Shown here piece by piece: positions 1 through 7,179 of a stretch of DNA of 33,218 nt (position 1 is its first letter; each line of letters starts with the position of its first letter). A program made the translations under genes and the position numbers. This DNA is from Desulfocapsa sp. (GTDB taxonomy: Bacteria; Desulfobacterota; Desulfobulbia; Desulfobulbales; CG2-30-60-27), in contig DYDL01000008.1 of the NCBI GenBank assembly GCA_020717925.1, positions 1 to 33,218 on the forward strand, read 5' to 3'. The notes beneath the pieces are model-generated. The model saw only the letters and a list, made by a program, of their open reading frames with translations, did no database searches and was not told the DNA's origin.

Positions 1-1
1 G

Positions 2-235
2 ATTGGAGCAAGAGAGTTATTCAGTTTATTTATGGCCTACGGTTTCGCTGGTGGGTTCAGACGAAAAAACCCGAAGAAAGAGGTGGTGGGAACCTGTAAT
101 GTCATTTCAAGCGGTGGAACCTACCGACGGCAGCGTACCGGCCCACGGGGGAAGGTCGCGATCAAAGCCCATAAACGAGCCCGCCATACTCGCGGGTACT
201 ACCATAAACTCAGAACAGGAGAACTTACAGCATGA
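2..235 (+). CDS. Hypothetical basic protein, possibly 5'-truncated by the window edge (internal ATG at 32)
   Basis: Frame is open from the window edge; the stop TGA (233-235) overlaps the ATG at 232 as ATGA, typical of coupled phage genes. Confidence 0.5.
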   Translation: MGARELFSLFMAYGFAGGFRRKNPKKEVVGTCNVISSGGTYRRQRTGPRGKVAIKAHKRARHTRGYYHKLRTGELTA

Positions 236-1155
236 GTCATTACAGCATAACAGTACCAGCAGACAACCCGGCAGCGATCCGGGCGGCCGCTGAGTTTTTC
301 GCCGGTCAGTGCGGATGTGTGGTTGAACCGAAACCAGCACAACGCAGTCAGAGTCCTACAACCGGAGCATGGAGTGATTACGCCCCGGTTGTAAACGAAA
401 GTACCTTACCGCCCGTCGAGGATGAAAAGGGGGAGTCTGCTGATCCGGCCATTATTTTCAGCCGTGTATTGCCGGAAAGCGTACCATTTAAAGATACTAT
501 TATTCAGACTGCAGATGTTGTGGGGGTACCCCAAACACCGCCACCAATACTGATAATACGACCTGATGAAACCGAGTCGCAGGGTATTTGGCCTATGGTG
601 ACTCCCGGTATCGTCGAACTCGCTGACGGCATTCCCTGGGATGAACGTATCCATTCCGGCAGCAAGAACAAACTGAAATCGCCACCACACGGTTGGAAGC
701 TGAGGAAACAGCCGGATACCTTCGAAACAAAAGACTTGTGGCTGACCTATGTCGCTGGTATCGAAGCTGAGTTACGGGCGGCGGTCGGTACCCCCCCACT
801 GACCCCTGTTACCGCTGTAGCGCCGCCCGTCCCACCAACACCAACACCAACACCAACACCAACACCAACACCAACACCAACACCAACACCACCGATGAGT
901 ATCATGACGGATTACCCTAACCTGAGTGGTGGAAGTCATCGAGAAGTACCAACGCCACCGGTCCCGGCCACTGCTGTTACGGTACCGGGCGTTGCCATGA
1001 CTTATGGGGAACTCACCCGGCGGATAACCGGCGCTCAAATCATGCCGCCATTAATTCAAGCGGCTCTTGCTCAGGTCGGTTTAGACGGTTATCCGACTTT
1101 AACCAAGTATCCTGACCTTATCCCGGAAGTGGCCCGGATACTCGGTCTGAGCTAA
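232..1155 (+). CDS. Hypothetical phage early protein with a [10 protein letters not shown] motif and a Pro-Thr tract
   Basis: 307-aa ORF. Contains [15 protein letters not shown]...GWKLRKQ, a motif recalled from uncharacterised early proteins of other siphophages; (PT)n linker and a C-terminal helical segment. Confidence 0.75.
   Translation: MSHYSITVPADNPAAIRAAAEFFAGQCGCVVEPKPAQRSQSPTTGAWSDYAPVVNESTLPPVEDEKGESADPAIIFSRVLPESVPFKDTIIQTADVVGVPQTPPPILIIRPDETESQGIWPMVTPGIVELADGIPWDERIHSGSKNKLKSPPHGWKLRKQPDTFETKDLWLTYVAGIEAELRAAVGTPPLTPVTAVAPPVPPTPTPTPTPTPTPTPTPTPPMSIMTDYPNLSGGSHREVPTPPVPATAVTVPGVAMTYGELTRRITGAQIMPPLIQAALAQVGLDGYPTLTKYPDLIPEVARILGLS
835..892 (+). repeat. Hexanucleotide tandem repeat (CCAACA)n encoding (Pro-Thr)n
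   Basis: Visible ccaacaccaacaccaac... run inside the 307-aa ORF. Confidence 0.95.
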
Positions 1156-1165
1156 GGAGGATACA

Positions 1166-1825
1166 ATGGAAATCAGATCGAGATTCGACAGTGATAAAAT
1201 TTTATTCACCGCGGAAGCAGATAGTATGAAGGACTTGGTTGAAAAAGCCATAAAGTCCAGGGCGAACCTCTACGGGGCGAACCTCTACGGGGCGAACCTC
1301 TACGGGGCGAACCTCTACGGGGCGAACCTCACCGGGGCGAACCTCTACGGGGCGAACCTCACCGGGGCGAACCTCTACGAGGCGAACCTCTACGAGGCGA
1401 ACCTCTACGGGGCGAACCTCGCCGGGGCGGACCTCACCAGGGCGAACCTCACCGGGGCGGACCTCACCGGGGTGAACCTCTACGGGGCGGACCTCACCGG
1501 GGCGAACCTCACCGGGGCGGACCTCTACGGGGCGAACCTCGCCGGGGCGAACCTCGCCGGGGCGAACCTCGCCGGGGCGGACCTCGATGAAAACACGAAA
1601 TTAATTGGTGATTACCCGGTTTTTCAAATTACCCCTATCGGTTCACGTATGTCCACTTTGGTAGCATTCAATACCGACAAAGGCGTAGTTATCAAGACTG
1701 GCTGTTTCTTCGGAACAGTCAAAGAGTTCATGACCGCGGTTGAAAAACAACATTCTGGAACAAAGTTTGAAACGGAATATCGAGCAGCAATCGAACTTAT
1801 TAAATTGTGTTTCGTTGTGGTGTAG
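1166..1825 (+). CDS. Pentapeptide-repeat protein
   Basis: 219 aa with 22 consecutive A(N/D)L(Y/T/A)G units followed by a non-repeat C-terminal domain; strong SD (AAGGAGG) upstream of the ATG. Confidence 0.93.
   Translation: MEIRSRFDSDKILFTAEADSMKDLVEKAIKSRANLYGANLYGANLYGANLYGANLTGANLYGANLTGANLYEANLYEANLYGANLAGADLTRANLTGADLTGVNLYGADLTGANLTGADLYGANLAGANLAGANLAGADLDENTKLIGDYPVFQITPIGSRMSTLVAFNTDKGVVIKTGCFFGTVKEFMTAVEKQHSGTKFETEYRAAIELIKLCFVVV
1262..1591 (+). repeat. 22 x 15-bp tandem repeat (GCGAACCTCTACGGG-like) encoding pentapeptide units
   Basis: Period 15 from 1262 to 1591, several units identical at DNA level. Confidence 0.95.
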
Positions 1826-1827
1826 CC

Positions 1828-2985
1828 ATGGGACAGCACAGTATACTACCACCGTCGTCGGCTCACATCTGGCGGTACTGTTCCGGATGGGTGCAGCTCG
1901 CCCAAGACAACCCGCAAGGTGAGACAGAGGACACTTTACGCGGAAACGCGATTCATGAGATCCGGCATCTACTCATTGATGCGGGTATGCACGGTGGCTT
2001 GGGTCCAGTCCTACGGGTCGGTGATGTGGCTACCAACGGCACGGTGATCAATGATGAGATGTTTGAATGCGGTGAACTGGCGGCTCAGATCTTCCTCAAG
2101 GAATGGCAAGCCCGGATCTGCGGTGGGGGGGCCAAGTACGGTATCGAGCATCAGGTACAATGTCCCGGCATCCATCCCGATAACTACGGCACCCCGGACG
2201 GCTGGTTATGGGCACCGAACGATAATACACTCATTATCGACGATTGCAAGGGTGGCCATGTTCATGTCGATGCACATGAAAACTGGCAGGAAATCGATTA
2301 CTCTTCCGGTATCGTGGACTATCTCGGCCTCACCGACCCGAACATAGCCGTGTGGATGCGATTGGTTCAACCGTTCAGCTACCACAGTGACGGACCGGTG
2401 CGAACCTGGAAAACCACATTGGGGGCGCTGCAGCGGAAGTACTGGCCGGAACTATCGGTGGCTGCTCATGAGGCAATGGGGCCGAATGCTCAGTGTCGAA
2501 CCGGGCATCAGTGCCGCCGTTGTCATGTGCGGCATGTCTGTACCGCCGCCTTGCAATGCGGAATGGAGTTGTACGAAACAACAATGTTCCCGGTGCAATC
2601 GAAGCTACCACCACCCGCCCTCGGTCTGCAGATGAAGATTGTTGACCGGGCCATGGAACAATTGAAAGCACTCAAAACCGGTTATGAAGAACAGGTCAAA
2701 GCCACAATTAAAGGAGGGGCAAGGGTACCGGGCTGGTGTCTACAACCGACCGCCAGCCGGGAAAAATGGCAGAAAAGTCAACAAGAGGTAGTATTAATGG
2801 GGCAACTGTTCGATGTTGATTTGAAGAAGGACGATCTGATCACCCCGAACCATGCCCGTAAAGCCGGTATCCCGGACGATATTCTCGCCGTCTACAGCGG
2901 CAGGACCACCGGCCTGGAACTGAAACCGGAATCGACCGATAAGGTAAGAATGATATTCAACAAGGAGCATAACAATGTTGATTAA
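1828..2985 (+). CDS. DUF2800-type PD-(D/E)XK (Cas4-like) nuclease
   Basis: HSILPPSSAHIWRYCSGW...ETEDTLRGNAIHE N-terminus, GTPDGWL...IIDDCKGG nuclease-like motifs, Cys cluster CRTGHQCRRCHVRHVC. ATG at 1828 preferred over 1807. Confidence 0.8.
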   Translation: MGQHSILPPSSAHIWRYCSGWVQLAQDNPQGETEDTLRGNAIHEIRHLLIDAGMHGGLGPVLRVGDVATNGTVINDEMFECGELAAQIFLKEWQARICGGGAKYGIEHQVQCPGIHPDNYGTPDGWLWAPNDNTLIIDDCKGGHVHVDAHENWQEIDYSSGIVDYLGLTDPNIAVWMRLVQPFSYHSDGPVRTWKTTLGALQRKYWPELSVAAHEAMGPNAQCRTGHQCRRCHVRHVCTAALQCGMELYETTMFPVQSKLPPPALGLQMKIVDRAMEQLKALKTGYEEQVKATIKGGARVPGWCLQPTASREKWQKSQQEVVLMGQLFDVDLKKDDLITPNHARKAGIPDDILAVYSGRTTGLELKPESTDKVRMIFNKEHNNVD

Positions 2986-3262
2986 AAAGCATCTCGATTT
3001 ACTCGGCTACGAAGTGAAAGACAAGGTTTCCAATTACACGGGTGTGGTAATCTCCATGTCTTTCGACCTATATGGCTGCATTCAGGCTGACGTAAGACCA
3101 AAAGAACTGACAAAAGAAGACGGCACCATGCGCCCCGGTCTTTGGCTTGATGTGTCGAGATTGGAAAAGACCAGCACTGCACCACTTATGGAGCAACCGA
3201 ATTTTGAATGGGGTCCGGTTGCTGAAGGACTTAAAGGCCCCGCTAATCTACCAAGCAAATAA
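2975..3262 (+). CDS. Hypothetical phage protein
   Basis: 95 aa ORF, SD AAGGAG in CAAGGAGCATAACAATG, short overlap with the upstream gene. Confidence 0.7.
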   Translation: MLIKKHLDLLGYEVKDKVSNYTGVVISMSFDLYGCIQADVRPKELTKEDGTMRPGLWLDVSRLEKTSTAPLMEQPNFEWGPVAEGLKGPANLPSK

Positions 3263-3295
3263 CCAGTTAACCGCCGCAAGGCAAGGAGCATAACA

Positions 3296-4234
3296 ATGGC
3301 TAAAGGATATGTTGAAATTAATGGTCGTATCGTTCAAGGGCACCCGATGGTGTATGCGGTCCCTACTGATTTTAATACGAAAAAACCGAAAGTTAAAACC
3401 GACGGGACACTGGCAACAGCAGAATCTTTTTTCGCTGTTGCGACCCCGAAGGGTAGGGAGCAGCATTGGAACCAAACCGAATGGGGTTCCAGAATCTGGA
3501 ACGAAGGTCAAATATCATGGCCACAGGGTGAGTGGCAGATGAAGGATTTTGCTTGGAAGGTGGTCGATGGGGACAGCACCGAATTGAATAAAAACATGAA
3601 ACGACCGTGTGATCATGAAGGCTTCCCCGGTCATTGGATTATCTCACTCAAGGCTTTCGTTGGTAATCCTACCCAGTGCTTTGCCAACGGTAAATATGGT
3701 CAGGGTGATATCCTCCGTGACCCCGGAGCAATCAAAACTGGTGATTACTGTCGAGCACTTTTTACCCTTAAAACAAACGGTCAAGCCCCACCGAAAACTC
3801 CCGGACTCTACTTGACCTGTTTTGGCTTCGACATGACCCGTGCCGGCGAGGAGATTATCAGCGGGCCGGATGCCGGCGCCATGTTCGGTCAGACCGCCCC
3901 GGTAATCCCGCCGAACGCCAAGCTCGACCCGGCCGTAGGTGCCCCGCCACCTGCGACTGGTGGCTATGTAACACCCGGCCCGCCGGTAGTACAACAACCG
4001 CAGTACCCACCACCTGCCCCCGCCGTAATGCCGCCCGCTCCCGCCATCGTGCCACCTGCGGCGCCGAACATGGGGTTTGTGCAAGGACCACCGGCACCAC
4101 CTCCCGCTCCGGTCATCTACCGGTTGCACTCGGACGGCAAGAGCTACACAGAGGACCAACTGAAGGGATGGGGATGGACCCCTGACCAGATCAACAGCCT
4201 GCCGATCAGCACTGGCGTAGATGTACCATTTTGA
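3296..4234 (+). CDS. ssDNA-binding-like protein (DUF2815-like) with Pro-rich C-terminal linker and terminal VDVPF
   Basis: 312 aa; N-terminal domain resembles DUF2815/gp2.5-like proteins; Pro-rich linker; C-terminus ...QINSLPISTGVDVPF; SD AAGGAG. Confidence 0.7.
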   Translation: MAKGYVEINGRIVQGHPMVYAVPTDFNTKKPKVKTDGTLATAESFFAVATPKGREQHWNQTEWGSRIWNEGQISWPQGEWQMKDFAWKVVDGDSTELNKNMKRPCDHEGFPGHWIISLKAFVGNPTQCFANGKYGQGDILRDPGAIKTGDYCRALFTLKTNGQAPPKTPGLYLTCFGFDMTRAGEEIISGPDAGAMFGQTAPVIPPNAKLDPAVGAPPPATGGYVTPGPPVVQQPQYPPPAPAVMPPAPAIVPPAAPNMGFVQGPPAPPPAPVIYRLHSDGKSYTEDQLKGWGWTPDQINSLPISTGVDVPF

Positions 4235-4247
4235 TAATTGATGATAT

Positions 4248-4351
4248 GGAGGGTGGCGGAACGCTGGTAGACGCAAGTAGGCCGGGGGCACAGAGAACCG
4301 GAAGGCTGAGACTGTTCTTTCTCATGCAAGGTTGGAATCCTTGCCCCTCCT
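4248..4351 (+). tRNA. tRNA-Leu/Ser-like locus, atypical (possibly degenerate or non-tRNA)
   Basis: GGAGGG...CCCTCC acceptor pairing, Leu-type D-arm GGCGGAACGCTGGTAGACGC, T-arm CAAGG-TTGGAAT-CCTTG (TTCGAAT expected). The region between D and T arms is too long and gives no normal anticodon stem-loop by eye. Confidence 0.35.
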
Positions 4352-4396
4352 TTTGTCACAATGAACCATAACCAACCACCAACAGGAGAATAGAAC

Positions 4397-4567
4397 ATGG
4401 AAGAATTATTGAAAAAGATCAAAGCGGAGTTTCTCGAATTCGGCGTTGATGCCAATCTGCGAGCAGAGAAAGGCAATAAGGCTGCCGGCAAACGATCCCG
4501 CAAGAGCAGTTTGGTACTGACCAAGCTCTTCAAGGAATGGCGCGCCGCAAGCATCGAGGGCGAGTAA
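4397..4567 (+). CDS. Histone H1-like small basic protein (56 aa)
   Basis: MEELLKKIKAEFLEFGVDANLRAEKGNKAAGKRSRKSSLVLTKLFKEWRAASIEGE; the KGNKAAGxRxRK pattern resembles bacterial H1-like proteins; SD AGGAGA. Confidence 0.55.
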   Translation: MEELLKKIKAEFLEFGVDANLRAEKGNKAAGKRSRKSSLVLTKLFKEWRAASIEGE

Positions 4568-4575
4568 TCAGAGTG

Positions 4576-4790
4576 GTGTGAGTGGCGGAATTGGTAGACG
4601 CGAGTTAAAGGGATACTTACCTAAAAGTCAAGCAGCACAATAGTAGCAATACTATGAACCTAAGGACTGTATTCAGTGCTCAATAAGGCTAGAGCAATAC
4701 TGATAATGTTTTCGGCTTATCCCTACTCTTGAGATGCCGGTTATATCCTCAAGGTAACAAGGTGTGCGGGTTCGAGTCCCGCCTCACATT
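4576..4790 (+). tRNA. tRNA-Leu-like gene with an insertion of about 130 nt (candidate intron-containing tRNA)
   Basis: Acceptor GTGTGAG/CTCACAT, D-arm GCGGAATTGGTAGACGC, perfect T-arm GCGGG-TTCGAGT-CCCGC; 215 nt in total versus about 85 for a mature class II tRNA. Confidence 0.6.
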
Positions 4791-4800
4791 ATGAACCATA

Positions 4801-4818
4801 CCCCGGCTTCGGTCGGGG
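4801..4818 (+). other. Stable hairpin with C(UUCG)G tetraloop
   Basis: CCCCGGC-TTCG-GTCGGGG directly 3' of the tRNA-like locus; no T-tract follows. Confidence 0.75.
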
Positions 4819-4840
4819 TAACAATAAGGAGCAAAACACT

Positions 4841-5032
4841 ATGAGATGGATACCCAAATTTGGTTTACATTGGCTCTCTATTGGTTGGTGGGGGTATCTA
4901 CTCTCTAAACCAGTTAGTTTCAGATCATTTTGGTGCCGATCATGTGGACATCCTGATGGGATTTGGTACTATAATCCTAACGGATTAGAGCCCGATATGC
5001 ACTGCAAATTCTGCAACGACGACCTCGCATGA
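4841..5032 (+). CDS. Small zinc-ribbon protein
   Basis: 63 aa with CRSCG...CKFC; SD AAGGAGC; overlaps the start of the polymerase gene. Confidence 0.65.
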   Translation: MRWIPKFGLHWLSIGWWGYLLSKPVSFRSFWCRSCGHPDGIWYYNPNGLEPDMHCKFCNDDLA

Positions 5033-7017
5033 TGATGAACCACGTCTATGACACCGAGTGCTACCTTAATGTCTGGACATTGGCGGCAAAAACCCATGAA
5101 ACCGGGTGCCGCCACTTTTTCGAGATCAGTTTCAGGCGCAACGATATTGCCGAGTTGTGGACGTGGATACAAAGCATCAGGCAGGACCGGATGGTAGGTT
5201 TTATGAATCTCGGTTATGACTATCCGGTCTTGCACTTCATCCTTCAGCATTACAATGTTACCCCGGCCGATATCTATAATTTCTCAACCAATATTATCGA
5301 GAGTGACGATCGGTTCGGCCATATCATATGGGACCGTGACCAGGTGGTGCAACAGGTCGATCTTTACAAGATCCACCATTTCGATAATCGGGCCAAGACC
5401 ACAAGTCTGAAGATCCTCGAATTCAACATGCGGTCGCAGAGTATTGTTGACCTGCCGTTCCCACCGGGTACCATGTTGACCAGTGCGGAGATTGACACTC
5501 TTATTCGCTATAACCATCACGATGTCGATCAGACCGAAGCATTTATGGTTCAATCGGCCGACAGCATCAAGTTCCGTGAATACCTATCGGAGAAATATGG
5601 ACGCAACTTCCTCAATCACAATGATACCAAAATCGGCAAAGATTATCTGATTGCAGAGCTTGAGCGGATCAACCCCGGTTCTTGTTACCAGAAGGTGGAC
5701 GGCCGTAGACAGCCGCGGCAGACCCATCGTTCCACCATTTGTTTCAACGATATCATCTTCCCCTACGTTCGTTTCGAGCGACCCGAGTTCAACCAAGTGC
5801 TCCAATGGTTAAGAGAGACGACAATCAGCGGCTATGATACCAAGGACTGCATCAAGGTTTGGTCTGCTTACAACAAGAAGACCAAAGAATGGTTGGGTAA
5901 ATGGCACAACGAGCGAGAAGTAACGACGTCATGGCTTGAGGGACCAGCAACAATAGATGAAGGTTGGCAGAGGAAGAGCAAACCCCTTTCCTGCGTCGTG
6001 GATGGCTTCCAGTTCGATTTTGGGACCGGGGGTATCCATGGCAGCATCGATGGTGCGATTGTCGAGGCAACGGAGATTGAGTGCATCCTGGACCTTGATG
6101 TAACTAGCTACTATCCGAGCCTCGGTATTGTCAACCGAATTCACCCCGAACACCTTGGAACCACCTTCTGCGATGTTTATGCCGATATCAAAAAGCAACG
6201 GATCAGTTATGCCAAGGGCACACCGGAAAACGAGATGCTAAAACTGGCATTAAATGGCACTTATGGTGATACCAACAGTCTCTTCAGTCCACTCTATGAC
6301 CCACAGTATACCATGGCGATTACTGTCAATGGTCAACTACTTCTCTGTATGCTGGCGGAACAGATGATGAGGATACCAGGCCTGAAGATGATCCAGGTCA
6401 ACACCGATGGGTTGACGGTCAAGGTCCATCGCGGCTATCTACAGCATATCAGTAAAGTCAGAAAATGGTGGTGTGAAGTCACCGGTTTAGAACTGGAACA
6501 CGCCTTCTATAAACGAATGTTTATACGGGATGTCAACAATTATATTGCCGAACAAGAAAACGGTAAGTTGAAATGCAAAGGGGCCTACGTCCATAACATC
6601 GAAAAGCCAGGTGCTAAGGGTAACCTTGGCTGGCACCAAAATCATTCAGCCTTGGTCATCCAGAAGGCGGCAGAGGTAGCCCTGATCTGGGGCACCAACA
6701 TCGAGCAATTCATTCATAACCACAATGAACCGCTAGACTTCATGCTGCGAACGAAAGTGAACCGTAAGGACCGTCTGTTGCTTGATGAAGTACAGATACA
6801 GAATGTCACGAGGTATTATGTTTCCACCAATGGCGGATCACTGGTCAAGATCATGCAACCGCTCAAGGGAAAAACTGAAGAACGACGGATCGGTATCAAT
6901 GTCGGTTGGAAGGTGACTGAGTGTAACAACCTGACAGGGACGATTGCCGATATTGATCACCGATACTATATTGAAGAGGCTTACAAACTTACGAAACCTT
7001 TAAAACAGAGGCTATAA
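5029..7017 (+). CDS. DNA polymerase, family B
   Basis: Exo I-like YDTECY, motif A-like DVTSYYPS, motif B-like KLALNGTYGDTNS, motif C-like QVNTDGL. The ORF may start at the second or third Met. Confidence 0.88.
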   Translation: MMMNHVYDTECYLNVWTLAAKTHETGCRHFFEISFRRNDIAELWTWIQSIRQDRMVGFMNLGYDYPVLHFILQHYNVTPADIYNFSTNIIESDDRFGHIIWDRDQVVQQVDLYKIHHFDNRAKTTSLKILEFNMRSQSIVDLPFPPGTMLTSAEIDTLIRYNHHDVDQTEAFMVQSADSIKFREYLSEKYGRNFLNHNDTKIGKDYLIAELERINPGSCYQKVDGRRQPRQTHRSTICFNDIIFPYVRFERPEFNQVLQWLRETTISGYDTKDCIKVWSAYNKKTKEWLGKWHNEREVTTSWLEGPATIDEGWQRKSKPLSCVVDGFQFDFGTGGIHGSIDGAIVEATEIECILDLDVTSYYPSLGIVNRIHPEHLGTTFCDVYADIKKQRISYAKGTPENEMLKLALNGTYGDTNSLFSPLYDPQYTMAITVNGQLLLCMLAEQMMRIPGLKMIQVNTDGLTVKVHRGYLQHISKVRKWWCEVTGLELEHAFYKRMFIRDVNNYIAEQENGKLKCKGAYVHNIEKPGAKGNLGWHQNHSALVIQKAAEVALIWGTNIEQFIHNHNEPLDFMLRTKVNRKDRLLLDEVQIQNVTRYYVSTNGGSLVKIMQPLKGKTEERRIGINVGWKVTECNNLTGTIADIDHRYYIEEAYKLTKPLKQRL

Positions 7018-7019
7018 TC

Positions 7020-7172
7020 ATGAAATCAATTATTTTATTAATGTTACTTCTGGCTTTCTCGGGATGCGCAAGAACCCCGTCATTGATTCCTGAGATTGAA
7101 GAAAATCAAATACACGTTGATGCTGAAAGCGTCTTTGATTTCTTAACGATGGTGTTGGTTTCGGTTTTGTGA
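7020..7172 (+). CDS. Small lipoprotein (50 aa)
   Basis: MKSIILLMLLLAFSGCARTPS...: signal peptide with lipobox (LAFSGC), start overlaps the polymerase stop region. Confidence 0.6.
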   Translation: MKSIILLMLLLAFSGCARTPSLIPEIEENQIHVDAESVFDFLTMVLVSVL

Positions 7173-7179
7173 GGCGGGA

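Noticed and set aside
772-1038. Minus-strand ORF with (WC)n repeat
   Set aside because: It is the antisense reading of the (PT)n hexanucleotide repeat; no SD and composition is artefactual.
1262-1591. Possible CRISPR or minisatellite non-coding array
   Set aside because: 15-bp period without spacers and a perfect pentapeptide reading frame; it is coding.
3644-4291. 215-aa minus-strand ORF opposite the SSB-like gene
   Set aside because: Shadow ORF of the Pro-rich linker region; opposite orientation to all neighbouring genes.
4576-4790. tmRNA (ssrA-like) interpretation of the long tRNA-like RNA
   Set aside because: The 5' part has a full Leu-type D-arm and not the tmRNA GGATTCGACGGG signature; no clear tag reading frame.
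4361-4800. attL/attR-like direct repeat from ATGAACCATA at the tRNA-like loci
   Set aside because: Only 10 bp, only 430 bp apart, no integrase visible in the window.
4801-4818. Intrinsic terminator
   Set aside because: Strong hairpin but followed by TAACAATAAGG and not a T-tract, and downstream genes are in the same direction.
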